64,000 bases of DNA, taken from contig CM055095.1 of the NCBI GenBank assembly GCA_029204225.1, positions 10,253,253-10,317,252 on the forward strand, in the 5' to 3' direction. Positions 11,826 to 23,442 of the stretch are shown in pieces (position 1 is the stretch's first letter; the number at the start of each line of letters is the position of its first letter). The translations under genes and the position numbers were made by a program. The notes beneath the pieces are model-generated. The model ran no database searches. It saw only the letters and a list, made by a program, of their open reading frames with translations, and had not been told where the DNA came from. Origin of the DNA: Diphasiastrum complanatum. Taxonomy: Eukaryota; Streptophyta; Lycopodiopsida; Lycopodiales; Lycopodiaceae.

Positions 11826-12160
11826 TTGGTGCCCCTGAGGTGGAGATCGTCTATTGTCACAAGATAGTGATTTTCAAATTGTTCAAGAGCAAACACACAC
11901 ATTTTGCCAGGGCCATCTTTGTAGTCATCTCGTCGATGTGTCCACCTCCACACGGGCGATGTTGCTATTGGTGATCCCTCTCCACAATACCTCGTTCATT
12001 GTTCTTCCATCACACAAGGGACTATTGCATCCACGCAGCTCAAGAGATGGAGCAAGATTACAATGAGCATGTGTTTGGTGAAAAATTAATCCCCTTTGCT
12101 TTAAAAATCATATGGATGTCTTCATAAATAATTTAATGATTTTTTTTCCTTATCTGCGGA
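11826..12160 (+). pseudogene. Broken mobile-element ORF fragment (copy C)
   Basis: This is the same ORF fragment as at 6294, more damaged. About 18 bases are missing after the CCTCCACACG phrase, so the DVAIG-like part follows directly, and frames shift. The shared TAA and the LxDFxS continuation are still visible. The tail after it (12160-12860) matches copy B and carries no intact frame. Confidence 0.45.
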
Positions 12161-12865
12161 GCTTGTTGTAAAACGGTAGGGACAAAACGTTACATCACAT
12201 CCACCATTGTATCTTTCTAGCATCGATGTATTTATACTGCGTTGCAACATTATAGAACACTTTGAAATGTTTGACAAGCTCAATTTGCAGGAGCGACAAT
12301 TTGCATTACGTATTAGTGATACTATTCTTGCGAACGACTTACATCAACTAGTAAGTTTTTTTATTTTATTGTGCTCTTTTTTATTATGCTAATAATGTTC
12401 TTGCTTTTCTTCTTGATATAACACATTCATGGAGTTCAAATATGCTCCATACACTCCTTTAACTCATTTGGTTGCCATTTTCATCAAATTGAGAATGTGT
12501 ATAGTGCTTTATATTTTGCATGAATGTTTTTCCATATGAGCAACCTTATAGATGTTTAGTTACATAGAGTCACTTTATATAAAACTGAATTTATTTTGAA
12601 CAAATACATTGTATGTTAGATTATTCTCCTATTTCTCCTACTGACTGAATAACCGATCTCTAATCTTCATCCATTCTATTATCCAGTTCTGCAATTTTAT
12701 GCATGTTTCTACACAGTATGCAGAAATACTCGGGAATCGCTCACAGGTGGCTCCGACATATCGATGCCCCCAACGAAAGTCGGAGACTTCGGCCACTTCG
12801 GCCATGTCGAATGAAAAACAGTTATTGTCGATAAGTCTTCACAGTCTTCGACTTGGCGTTATCAC

Positions 12866-13876
12866 TGTTGGAAAGAGATGTGTGAAAAGATAGGTCGAAT
12901 AGAATCAAATAAAAAAAATTTGAACAACAAGAATTAAAACTTATCATGAGCAACGGAATATACTATCTTTCTCTTTCTCTATGCATAACAATGCCTATCA
13001 ATTTCGAACAAAACAATAGTGATAGAAATCATGTTCGATCTTATAGTAACTAACTTTGAAATCATTAGTACTACAGTGATTATGTAGCCAAATATTTAAG
13101 CATTGAATTATCAGACAAATAATCAATTGCAAAGAATTATAGAAACACAAACATTCTGAAATGAACCTAATAGCAATAAGAAGATAGTATTGATTTAGTA
13201 TGAAAACAAAACATATGTAAATGAGTACAACAAGTTTGCGGATCAAAGCCGCATACTCTAAGCTATCTTAGCGACTAAATAAATCTCAATTAAGTGCAAC
13301 TACTGATAAGCAGTAAGCGCAATAGAAATCTCTAATCAACTCTAAAGAAGTGAGGTAGAATGCTCAGGAGTGTCCAAGCTCACAGGCTTGAGAGAGAGAA
13401 CGCTTGGTCTTCATGCTTCAATACTTGAGATGTACAAATACGAACAACTATTTATACGAAGCAAATAGGTCATCAAATGCATCATCCAGTTGGATGTGAT
13501 GTGCTGGCATCCATCTAGTTAGTACTTCTCAGAAATTACTTGCTGATGAATTAATGCAAGTTGGTGGCTTTGGTCGTAAATAGTCTGTCTGCATATTGTA
13601 ACATAAACTGTCACTTTGCAGAAATGAATGTAAACTCTCATGCAAAAAATGTGAAAAATGTGAAGGTCTTTGCCAACGTCATTTCTTTAACATTTGAGGC
13701 ATCTGGGAGTTCGTGAAAAAAGCCGAAGTGAGAGAAAATCTCGAAAATGCCGACACTGTGAGCCATTTCCGAGCAGTTATGCAGACTGTCAAAACACGAA
13801 TAAATCTACAGGTCTGAATAAAAGTTGGATTAAGATTAAAAAGCAATTAGTCGATTAGTAGGAGAATAATCCAACA
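12866..13876 (-). mobile_element. 3' LTR of the copia-2 element
   Basis: A 1011-base block starts TGTTGGAAAG and ends TAATCCAACA on the plus strand, with the inverted TGTTGG/CCAACA ends expected of a copia LTR. It lies directly below the polypurine tract and the RNase H end of the minus-strand pol at 13884. Related LTRs occur at 6772-7633, 23443-23932 and 59230-60145. The sequence just left of it (CACAGTCTTCGACTTGG) is shared with the flanks of the 59230 copy and with 19890-19920, so the copies share more than the LTR. Confidence 0.85.
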
Positions 13877-13892
13877 CCCTCCCCTAATCTGA
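13877..13892 (-). promoter_or_regulatory. Polypurine tract of copia-2
   Basis: Read on the minus strand, GATTAGGGGAGGG immediately precedes the LTR start TGTTGG. That is the position and composition of a plus-strand primer site for reverse transcription. The equivalent in the second copy is at 23933-23945. Confidence 0.7.
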
Positions 13893-15250
13893 ATCCATGA
13901 ATGCCTTGAACTTTAAACTTAGTCTTGCACAAAACTTTTTGTGTGCATCCAAGCTTAATGCTTTGGGAAAAATATCTGTTGTCATATCTTGCGTCCGATA
14001 GTACTGCAATCTGACATCTTTGTCGAGAACTTTACTTCTGACATAGTGATATTTGAGTTCAATGTGCTTACTCCTAGAATGAAATCTAGGGTTGGCTGAC
14101 AAGGTGATGGCACTTTGATTATCACAAAATAATAATGACTGGGCATATTGATTCAGACTAATATATGAAAGTAAATTTCTCAATCAAATTGCTCCTTTGT
14201 AGATTGTGAGGATGCGATGTACTCTGATTCTGTAGGAGATAGACCTATCGAAGATTGCTTGTGACTGTTCCAGGAAAATGGACCATTGTTGAGGAAGAAT
14301 GTAAATCCAAAAGTGGATTTACGAGTGTCTACATCTCCTGCCCAACTTGCATCTGCGTAACCGTTGAGTAAATTGAGTTTGTCGTTGTCGACTGCTCCAT
14401 AACAAATGCAAAAGTCCATAGTAGCTCGAAGATATATCATAACTCTAATAAGAACCTTCCAATGTGTTATACCGGGGTTAGTCATAAATTGACATAGGGA
14501 GCTGATTGAAAAAGCTATGTCTGGCCTGGTACAGATCATTGAGTATATAAGAGATCCTATTATTGAATGATAAGGATACTCACGCATCTGCTCCTTCTCT
14601 TCGATTGTTCGAGGACACTGGTCCTTTGACAATTTTAGACCTGGTTTCATTGGTGAGAGAGCTAACTTGCAATTAACCAGATTATATCTGAATAACATGT
14701 TGTAGATGTACCTCTGCTGAGTAATGTAGATCAACTTTCGATTTCTGTCCCTATGGATTTGAATACCAAGGCAAAAATGAGCTTCGCCCAAATCAGTCAT
14801 GTCGAATTCAAAAGATAGCATTCTCTTGCCTTCTTTTATCACATCGATACTATTGCCGAAGAGCAACGTGTCGTCCACGTATAAAGTGATAATGATAAAA
14901 GGATTTTGCACTGTCTTGAAGTAAACATTTGAATCTGAAGAGCTTGGTGTATAGCCGTGATCAATAATGAAAGTATTGATCCTTTGAAACCATGCTCGAG
15001 CAGATTGCTTCAAGCCACAAAGTGCTTTATGGGGTTTACACACATGATTGTGTTTACCTTCGATAATATAATCTTCGGGTTGCACCATGTAAATGTCTAC
15101 TTTGATAACTCCATTAGGATATGTTGTTTGTACAACCATTTGATGTATTTCCAAATCTGTTGTAGAAGCAAATGACAATAGAAGTCTGATAGAAGAATGT
15201 TTTAACTATTAAATTGAAGGTCTCAATGGAGTTTATGTTGTGTATCTGAG
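13884..15250 (-). pseudogene. Copia-2 reverse transcriptase and RNase H, copy 1
   Basis: From about 15250 down: the end of the N-terminal RT region, LEIHQM, then KPHKALCGLKQSARAW, the intact active-site block LYVDDTLLFGN, LGEAHFCLGIQI, the TRPDIAFS region, then RNase H motifs DASWAGDVDTRKS and SPTESEYIA. A one-base loss just after the TKEQF phrase shifts the frame. The last 99 codons (LLFCDNQSA, HSRSKHIELKYHYVR, DIFPKAL) are in the next frame and end next to the polypurine tract. An upstream shift also separates the frames near 15180. The same RNase H shift is present in the copy at 23938. The 5' half of the element is missing: at 15250 it abuts a different copia family. Confidence 0.88.
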
Positions 15251-15254
15251 AAAA

Positions 15255-15390
15255 TGTGAAAGATTCAACTAGTTTCATCACATTTTGCAATATTTCCATA
15301 TTTGGCATATTGAGGCCAAAACTTGTTTTAGACTTAGAGGTTGACTTTTCAAAGTTCATTAGTCTAAATTTCATCTAAATAAACACTTTT
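15255..15390 (+). mobile_element. 3' internal end of the copia-3 family
   Basis: This stretch matches, in inverse orientation, 30011-30150 downstream of the RNase H fragment at 30023. In an element it would be the last internal sequence before the 3' LTR. Here it directly precedes the LTR at 15391, so that LTR is flanked by 3' internal sequence on the left and by a primer site plus gag on the right. Confidence 0.65.
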
Positions 15391-15903
15391 TGAAAGTGTG
15401 GGAAAGATAGAATGCGAGTTTGAGTAGATTCAATTTGAATAAGTTGGGTACATTGAATCTAGACCCAAAATTGGTAGGGTTAGCATTTTGGTGGGAAAGC
15501 CAAGTGGCCAAATAGGGTTTGGACCTGCTATAAAAGGATGTAACTCGTGGAGAGAGTCACCTTCTCTCTTCTCTATCTCATTTCATGCCTATACATGGTT
15601 CTCTTGGGTTCTACTATTCATTGGTGCACTATTTTGGTGATTGCTTGCAGTTCTATGTGTAGAATGATCTATATTTGCTATTTTTGGATCCACACGTGTG
15701 AAATACAGTAGCTTGCTGGTTTGTACGGACAGCAACAGTACATAATCATTTCATTCAAGTTTGATCAAGTTCTATTAGTGTTTGCATCTCAAATTGTGTG
15801 TAGATGCTGATTTTTCTACATTGGTGAAATTGGTAGTGTATTTCTCTTTCTAACCAAAGATCATTCAAGTAGATTGGATCTTAAGGATCTGATATCTTTC
15901 ACA
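15391..15903 (+). mobile_element. LTR of the copia-3 family
   Basis: A 513-base LTR with ends TGAAAGTGTG and TCTTTCACA and a CTATAAAAGG promoter box near 15530. It is about 97 percent identical by eye to the inverted LTR at 29499-30010, which makes this the youngest LTR family in the window. A tRNA primer site follows immediately. Confidence 0.85.
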
Positions 15904-15915
15904 TGGTATCAGAGC
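15904..15915 (+). promoter_or_regulatory. tRNA-Met primer binding site (copia-3)
   Basis: TGGTATCAGAGC directly follows the LTR end. This is the standard complement of the 3' end of plant initiator tRNA-Met, used to prime minus-strand DNA synthesis by copia and gypsy elements. Confidence 0.9.
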
Positions 15916-16552
15916 TTGTGTTTCAGGTTATGAAGGAGGAAATCAGATCTATCAATGATTCGGTGAAGATATCAAGTCTAGAGCATGCTAGAGAGGATTC
16001 TACACCAAAATCGGATTGTAGATTGGATCTTTTGTAGATCAAAACACTAAATAGGTCAATATACTTGTTCAATTCCGTTTTTTGAATTCACATGCTGGAT
16101 TTGCCGATTTTTGGATCATTGGTTCAGCCTAAGTGGTGGCTTATAGATTGCATATCAAATTTTCAGCATTTGCATGTAGATTTGGAATAGTCAATTTTTT
16201 GTGATTTTGTCAGAACCCTAATTTTGATTGGATCTCTAGATAGTGAGGTTGCTGGACTTCATTTGAGTGTGTTTCAATCTTAGGAAGTGGAAAAAGTCAT
16301 TAGATTGAGGATAGATCATAGGTTGATCAATAAGAGAATTTGTGAGATAGTTTCAAATCTTGGTGATTTCTTTTGAAAGCATTTGTTGTTGTTCAAAGGA
16401 GTGCTTTGTGCATTGAAGCAGGTTGAAAGAGAAGATCAGGTCATTGCTACATGGCAACCTCAATTGGAGTCATGTTGGAAGCCAATGATAGGCTTACCTC
16501 AAGTAACTATTCATTATGGAAAGTGAGGATGGAGTCACTTCTTGAGATGAAT
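15916..16552 (+). pseudogene. Copia-3 leader and truncated gag
   Basis: About 530 bases of leader are followed by an ATG at 16451 and about 34 codons of gag: MATSIGVMLEANDRL then SNYSLWKVRMESLLEM. The NYxxWKxRMxxLL pattern is the copia gag N-terminus. Coding breaks off near 16552, where the inverted repeat of the next unit begins. The segment 16330-16548 also occurs at 42239-42462, inserted in the gag gene of the chromovirus. Confidence 0.75.
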
Positions 16553-17207
16553 GAAGACAACAAAATATTTACTCAAAGCTTACTACTTGATGTAAGTCAT
16601 TCAAAAAAATAGTATCACTAATAGGTAATGCATAAAGTTTTCAAGCAGTCGCTCCTGCAAATTGAGCTTGTCAAAGGTTTGAAAGTGTTCGATTATATTG
16701 CAATGCAATGTAAATACATCGATGCTAGAAAGATACAATGGTGGATGTGATGTAACATTTTGTCCCTACCATTTCACAACAAGCTCCGCAGATAAGGACA
16801 AAAAATCATGAAGTTATTTATGAAGACATCCATATGTGTTTAAAGCAAAGGGGATTAATTTTTTACCAAACACATGCTCATTGTGATATTGCTCCTTCTC
16901 TTGAGCTGCGTGAGATGCAATAGCCCCTTGTGTGATGGAAGAACAACGAAGGAGGTATTGTCGAGAGGGATCACCAATGGCAACATCGCCCAAAGTGCAA
17001 ATCCCCTCATGTGGAGGTCGACACATCGACGAGATGACTACAAAGATGACCGTAGCAAAATGTTTGTGTTTTCTCTCGAACAATTTGAAAATCACTATCT
17101 TGTGACAATAGACGATCTCCACCTCAGGGGCACCACATAAGAAGATCAGTAGCTAGGAAAAATCCAGCACACTACCACATGATCACTTAGATAGACCTTT
17201 TAACATT
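16553..17207 (-). repeat. Inverted copy E, left arm of the inverted repeat around copy B
   Basis: Reverse-complemented, this block matches 18755-19410 closely from end to end. It contains the broken element ORF in inverted orientation (near 16800-17122, minus strand) and its 88-codon antisense ORF (16874-17140, plus strand). With its partner it encloses 17208-18754, the copy B gene and promoter, in an inverted-repeat structure with arms of about 655 bases and a loop of about 1.55 kb. Confidence 0.85.
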
Positions 17208-17597
17208 TAGAAACGTTAATACGATCAATACCATGCCAATATTTAAAATAATTTCGAAGAAGTAGACAATATATGATGATGCGGCCAGACTCTCCATCAC
17301 ATGAGCGTAATCTGCCCTAGACAACTATGCTTCTGGCAGTTTGCTACATAAAAAAACATCAACCCGGTTATCCCTCTTTGAATGTTTGTATGTGAAAATT
17401 GAACGCGCGTTAGCAAAAGAGAAGTAAAGAAACTGCCCTTTGATTACTAACATAGTGAAGTTTGACGCATCACCATATTTTTTGTAATACCCAATTCCGC
17501 TTTTAACAAATAGGACAAAACTCTGAAACATGATTAAGCATCACTATAGCGCAGTTGCTGAAGACGAAGAAATGCAGAGAGAGAGAGAGAGAGGTGC

Positions 17598-18152
17598 TCA
17601 GGGAATAAACATGCTTATCGATTCCAGATCCATGCATGAGTGATAAACTCCAGAAGTTACGCCGTTATTGTACCAAAATGAAAAATTTATTCCATTGACA
17701 CCTGCACACGATTATATTTTCAAGAAATAGTGGTCCATACAACCTGCGTTTTATAATTATAAGGCTCAAAAATAGCACTAGAAACATTAAAAGCGAAAGA
17801 AGAACTTTATACCTGAATCAGCTTTGAAGTTTCTCACCAGCAAAGTCAATTGTTGCATCTCAGGCAAAAAGGTTTTCATCTCTTCGGGATTTTCAAATCG
17901 TACGGGATACTTGACCTTTACAATATTTACATTGTTCATATTTCCAGAAGAGGGAAACATTACATATTCCCTATAACCCTGGTATGGATCCCAGGGCATC
18001 CATCCTAAAGATCGCATAATTGAATCAACTTCATCGTCACCTAAATTGGGCGCTTGTCCTGGAAACTTTTCATGACTTATCTGGCGTGATCCATCACCCT
18101 TAGAAGGCGTGGAGTTTGATATTTCCTGGATATTCGAGCGATAATTTTCCAT
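17598..18152 (-). CDS. 135-residue gene family, copy B with altered exon 2
   Basis: Exon 1 (18152-17813, ATG to donor CAG|GTATAA) is intact and nearly identical to copy A. The acceptor at 17702-17703 is kept, but a deletion of about 180 bases has removed all but the first five codons of exon 2. If spliced as in copy A, translation enters former 3' untranslated sequence (reading NFSFWYNNG) and stops at the TGA at 17598-17600. This predicts a protein of about 147 residues with a new C-terminus. The C-terminal RVWQLNKDGKW stretch of copy A is lost. Whether it is expressed is unknown; it may be a pseudogene. Confidence 0.5.
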
Positions 18153-18295
18153 TTCGTGCGAAAACAGATGTATTTTGTTGGGAAACAGATTAATTTTTCT
18201 GCACAAAATTGCTACACAATGCGTATCTTTTATCACGTGAGAAAGAACGCTCAGAAAAGTGTGCGTCACTTGGACTCTCTTCCTATCCCTCTATA

Positions 18296-18343
18296 CACAC
18301 ACACACACACACACTCAATCTCACACACACAGTCTTATTTATA
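18296..18343 (-). promoter_or_regulatory. TATA box and CA tract upstream of copy B gene
   Basis: TATAAATA on the minus strand at 18343-18336 is followed by an interrupted CA/GT tract. The arrangement and spacing to the ATG at 18152 match copy A. The leader has the sequence TCACGTGAG in place of the TCACGTGAC of copy A. Confidence 0.55.
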
Positions 18344-18840
18344 CTTGTGCGGGTGGTTGTTGAATTCAGTCCCCGCAGCCCTAAAACTAAAAGCAATTTA
18401 AAGATTTTGTCACGTTGATATTGCTTCGTGGGTTCAATGTGGTGCGAAATCTAGTTCAACAATAACAATTATATGACGTTTTTGAAGTGTATTGAAAAGC
18501 CACATATTGGAATCCTTCTTCTTCTTTATTGGGTGGCTCATGTGGAAATCTACAATTTTCGCTTTTCAACATGATCTTCCCACTGTTAGATGTCTACTTC
18601 CACTAGTGTAGCCTTTTATGGTTCCCTTTGAATCTTTGGTGGAAAATCAATAATTACTTTTTTAGAAGACTCTCACATAGCATCTTCAAATTCTCTTGCA
18701 ACTCTCCTCTGACTTGTTTGTCATTACCCTTTGTACCAATTGAGACTACCCATCAAATGTTAAAAGGTCTATCTAAGTGATCATGTGGTAGTGTGCTGGA
18801 TTTTTCCTAGCTACTGATCTTCTTATGTGGTGCCCCTGAG

Positions 18841-19190
18841 GTGGAGATCGTCTATTGTTACAAGATAGTGATTTTCAAATTGTTCGAGAGAAAACACACA
18901 CATTTTGCTACGGCCATCTTTGTAGTCATCTCGTCGATGTGTCGACCTCCACATGAGGGGATTTGCACTCTGGGCGATGTTGCCATTGGTGATCCCTCTG
19001 GACAATACCTCCTTCGTTGTTCTTCCATCACACAAGGGGCTATTGCATCTCACACAGCTCAAGAGAAGGAGCAAGATTACAATGAACATGTGTTTGGTAA
19101 AAAATTAATCCCCTTTGCTTTAAACACATATGGATGTCTTCATAAATAACTTAATTATTTTTTGTCCTTATCTGCGGAGCTTGTTGTAAA
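18841..19190 (+). pseudogene. Broken mobile-element ORF fragment (copy B)
   Basis: Same fragment as at 6294, with the internal TAA after the GCLHK phrase and coding-like LxxFLSLSAEL beyond it. Few residues differ from copy A. It lies within the right arm of the inverted repeat (18755-19410), so a mirrored copy exists at 16800-17122. Confidence 0.45.
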
Positions 19191-19925
19191 ATGGTAGAGA
19201 CAAAATGTTACATCACATCCACCATTGTATCTTTCTAGCATCGATGTATTTACATTGCATTGCAATATAATCGAACACTTTCAAACCTTTGACAAGCTCA
19301 ATTTGCAGGAGCGACTGCTTGAAAACTTTATGCATTACCTATTAGTGATACTATTTTTGTGAATGACTTACATCAAGTAGTAAGCTTCGAGTAAATATTT
19401 TATTGTCTTCTTTTTTATTATGCTGATAATGTTTTTGCTTTTCTTCTTGATATGACACATTGATGGAGGTCAAATATGCTCCATACACTCCTTTAACTGA
19501 TTTGGTTGCCAATTTCATCAATTTGAGAATGTGTATACTACTATATATTTTGCATGAATGCTATTCCATATGAGCAACCTTATAGATGTTTAGTTACATA
19601 GAGTCACTTTATATAAAACTGAATTTATTTTGAACAACAACATTGTATGTTAGATTATTCTCCTAATTCTCCTACTGACTAAATAACTGATCTTTAATCT
19701 TCATCCATTCTAATACCCAGTTCTGCAGTTTTATGCATGTTTCTACACAATGTGCAAAAATACTTTGGAATGGCTCACAGTTGGCTCCGACAATCTTTAC
19801 CAGACATCATCCGACGTATCGACGTCCTCGACAAAAGTCGAATACATCGGCCTCTTCGGCCTTGTCAAATGAAAAACAATTATTGTCGATAAGTTGTCAC
19901 AGTCTTCGACTTGTCATTATTGCAT

Positions 19926-19952
19926 TCCCTCTTTCCAACATGGTATCAGAGC
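19926..19952 (+). mobile_element. LTR end remnant plus tRNA-Met primer binding site
   Basis: CCTCTTTCCAACA, the terminal bases of a copia-2-type LTR in plus orientation, is followed at 19941-19952 by TGGTATCAGAGC. Only the last few bases of the LTR remain. The sequence to about 20490 reads as an element leader with an ATG near 20190 (MDFQSKVGLITDAVNL then a stop), a plausible but broken gag start. Confidence 0.6.
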
Positions 19953-20488
19953 TCTAATACGTGGAATCAGAGCATACCTTGAGGATATCAGAGTGTATCC
20001 TATTATAACGAGAAGCTCAAATATTTGATATCTTTCACAATATCAGATTGATATCAATAGATACTTTTCACGGTATCATATCCTTCAAGTTCTGGTATCA
20101 ATTTTCAGCTTCAAATAATTGATTTCCAATTGTAGCGTAGCACGACATCATTCTTAACGTCATCGATTTATCAGCAGACTAAAGTTCGAGATGGATTTTC
20201 AAAGTAAAGTTGGCCTTATCACAGATGCCGTGAATCTTTAGAACGAAATTTGTGAGAAATATTTTTGATAGCGGATGGTCTCACCAAAAATGGCCTATCA
20301 AGGGAAGGGCCCTCATTGCCCCTACATGAGAACATGGATCACAATCCTGAGGTCCTCCCTATACTCCTTGATTTCCCAAACTCCCAAAAGTCTAGCTACA
20401 AGAAGAATCATATCAATATCTAATGGTGTCAATCTTATGGCTTTCTTTGTTGATCGAACTTCACATAAACTGTTTATTTTTTGATACA

Positions 20489-22469
20489 AGCATATTGTAT
20501 GAGTACTTAACAAACCCCCCCACTCAAAGAAGTTTTACCTGCAGATATATTTTCTCTAACCCAATCTACTTCTCTAATTATCTCAAGGGCTAAATATGAT
20601 GTGCGAATATTCTCATGTGTGGTGTCGAAGATCATGAATTCAATGGATAGCCATCTTCTAATCAATAGTAATTGGCAATAATAAAAGGGGGTTGACATTC
20701 TTTGGACATGTCTAGTTGTGGTTAAATTGAGATTATGGATAAACAAAGAAAGTGGTTTAGTTGGATGCAAACATGGTCACAATGACAAATATTGTTATTT
20801 CATTTAGTATATTATAATTTCACTCATATTTCATGCCTATCTCATTTAGATGCTTATCCATTGAATGTCATCACTCTCATGCTAGATTAGTTGGTGCCTT
20901 TGAATAGGTCTAATTCTTATTAATTGGGCTCTCTATCTATTCTCTTGATGATATCATGTGTCACCTCTTTCTCAAATAGTGGATTTGTCTCCTAGACTAC
21001 GTTTTAGCATATCTAGTGGAGGTGGCATTAGTCAAATGCCATGACTCATCAATCATAAACTCATATACCTTAAGGAAGCCAATGTCATTGCCATGTTATA
21101 CTCTACACAATCTATCGTCACTAGGTAGATTATGGTGAAACTCCAAGACATGGAAATGATAATCGGGTATTCCTCTCTAGATCAATTGGAAAACGTCACT
21201 AGGGAGGGACAAGAATTTCAAGTCAAACTATGTCATATGAATATTAAGGTAGTTATACTGACAACAATGTCCTATCAATTGGGTAGATATAGAATCATTT
21301 TTTTATTTATAAAAGCGTTAGTTTAGATGATTGTACAGATTTTGATCATGGCCAAACTAGGACTTTGTTTATAGGCCCTAGAACTACCACTACCCTTTCT
21401 CCAACTGATAAATCCCTAATCATCTTGCCTACTTAAAATATAGATAATAATTCTTTTTTTGATGTTATCGGACATATCGGATCTTTTTTATTTCAAAGAG
21501 GCTGAGGCTCTTTTCATTTTGAGCAAGGAGCTTCGTGAATTTTTTGATATAAGTGATTAGGATGATGATGATCTTCTCCCTGGTGTTGATGATATAAATA
21601 ACGATGAATTTAATTGGGAAACAGTTGAATTTTGCTGCACAAAATTGCTACACAATACGTGTCATCTATCACGTGACAAAGAACGCACAGAGAAATCTGC
21701 GTCAGTTGGAGTCTCTCTCTCTATCCACACACACACACACTCTTATTTATTCTTGTGCGAGTGGTTGTTGGATTCAGTCCCCATAACTCTAAAAGTAAAA
21801 GCAAAGAACCGGAAACTTTTGAATTTTAAAGATTTTGTCGATTCAAAAAGACTAGCCACGTTGATATTGCTTCGTGGGTTCAATGTGGTGCGAAATCCAG
21901 TTCAACAGTAACAATTATATTACATTTTTGCAACAATTGAAGTGTATTGAATAGCCACATATTGAAATCTTTTCTTCTTCTTTATTTGTGGCTCATGTGG
22001 AAATCTACAAGATCGCTTTTCAACATGATCTTCCCACTCTTAGATGTCTACTTCTACTAGTGTAGCCTTTTATGGTTCCCTTTAAATATTTGGTGGAAAA
22101 TCAACAATTAATTTTTCAAAAGACTCTCACATGGCATCTTCAAACTTAATCCTTCACTCATCTTATCTTGGTTGCATGTCCAATTCGTCCACTCTTGCAA
22201 CTCTCCTCTAAGTTGTTTGTCATTACCTTTTGTACAAGATTGAGACAACACATCAAATGTTAAAAGGTCTCTCTAAGTGTTCATGTGGTCATGTGCTAGA
22301 TTTTTCCTAACTATTGATCTTCTTATTTGGTGCCCCTGAGGTGGAGATCGTCTATTGTCACAAGATAGTGATTTTCAAATTGTTCAAGAGCAAACACACA
22401 CATTTTGCCAGGGCCATCTTTGTAGTCATCTCATCGATGTGTCGACCTCCACACGAGGGGATTTGCACT
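20489..22469. repeat. Duplicated segment, copy D
   Basis: Near-identical direct copy of 9985-11950 of copy C. It includes the C run, the shared open stretch (21132-21326), the promoter and leader of the 135-residue gene family without coding exons, and the start of the broken element ORF. The TATA motif has one change near 21744-21751. The copy is cut at about 22469 inside the element ORF. From there to 22595 I see no feature. Confidence 0.85.
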
Positions 22470-22594
22470 TCAATCTAACTTAATAAAAATGACTTATTAC
22501 ACATGGGAATAGACTCCACACGTGTGAGATCCTATCAAGCTCAAATAACTTGAGATCTACAAGATACAACAAGTTGGAAGTGATATTTTAACAG

Positions 22595-23440
22595 TGTTTA
22601 CTCTCAATAATATAACCTTCGGGATGCACCATGTTAATGTCTCCATTTGATGTATTTCCAAATTTGCTGCAGTAGCAAATGATAATAAAAGTCGAATAGA
22701 AGAATGCTTGACTACTGGACTAAAAGTCTCAGCATAATCGACGTTGTATACTTGAGAAAATCCTCTGGCACAAGTCGGGCTTTTCTTCTGTTGATGCTTC
22801 TGTCTGCTTTGTACTTGAGTTTGAAAATCCATTTGCAATCAACTATGTTTCTGCTAGCAGGTAATTCAACAATCGTCCTCGACAATCAACACTCGTCCCT
22901 GTCTGGTTCTTGATAAGAAATGTATACTCTTTATTTGTGGATTCTTTCCAGAGATCAAAATTGAGCTGACTGAGTGCCTCTTCGACAGTCGTTGGCTCAT
23001 CGACAAGGTAGGCTGCAGACTCGTAGATATACATGATAGGTGGTCTGCTTGCTCTTGATGATCTTTTGAGAAATAGAGGAAGTTGATCAATTTCATCATA
23101 CTGTAGTTGCTGAACTGCAACATCATCATCTGCGGATTCATTGTTGACATGTTGTTCATCAAGAGTAGATGAGCTTGGACCTTCAATGGGAATAGTCGAC
23201 TGAGGAACTGGGAACTTCAATTTGTCAGGAGAATCTGACAGGTTGGCTACATGGGCATTGCCTTTTTCGTTGAGGTCGATAAACTGATCTTCGATGAAGA
23301 CGACATCTCGGCTAGTGAATATCTTCGACTCGATGGGATCGAACAACTTGTAGGTTTGATCTAAAGTAGTGTAGCTGATGAAAATACATTTGATGCTTTG
23401 GAAGTCGACCTGCCTCCTGAGATCATGAGAAATTTGAGCA
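22595..23440 (-). pseudogene. Copia integrase C-terminus to reverse transcriptase N-terminus
   Basis: From 23440 down: the integrase C-terminal region (YKLFDPIESKIFTSRDVVF), a hydrophilic linker, the RT start EALSQLNFDLWKES and FLIKNQT, then after frame changes ARGFSQVYNVDYAETFSPVV and LLLSFATAANLEIHQM. A deletion then removes most of the RT, leaving a phrase like MVHPEGYII in another frame. It is a fragment related to copia-2 but from a different copy. At 23440 it is fused to an LTR remnant. Confidence 0.8.
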
Positions 23441-23442
23441 TA

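Larger units (their letters stand above)
9985..12865. repeat. Duplicated segment, copy C
   Basis: Bases 9985-11900 match 20489-22400 (copy D) nearly base for base, in the same orientation about 10.5 kb apart. Bases 11101 onward also match the promoter side of copies A and B, and bases 12130-12830 match the tail of copy B (19150-19890). An open stretch at 10631-10825 is kept in both C and D but shows no recognisable domain. Differences between C and D are few, so this duplication is recent compared with the elements it carries. Confidence 0.85.
17208..19910. repeat. Duplicated unit, copy B
   Basis: It matches copy A from its left edge (TAGAAACGTTAATACG) through the gene, promoter and element ORF, then continues through a tail (19190-19910) that matches copy C 12160-12830. 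Relative to copy A it lacks the 4676-4848 tandem insertion and the stretch 4975-5157. It ends against the remnant of an LTR at about 19925. Confidence 0.8.
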
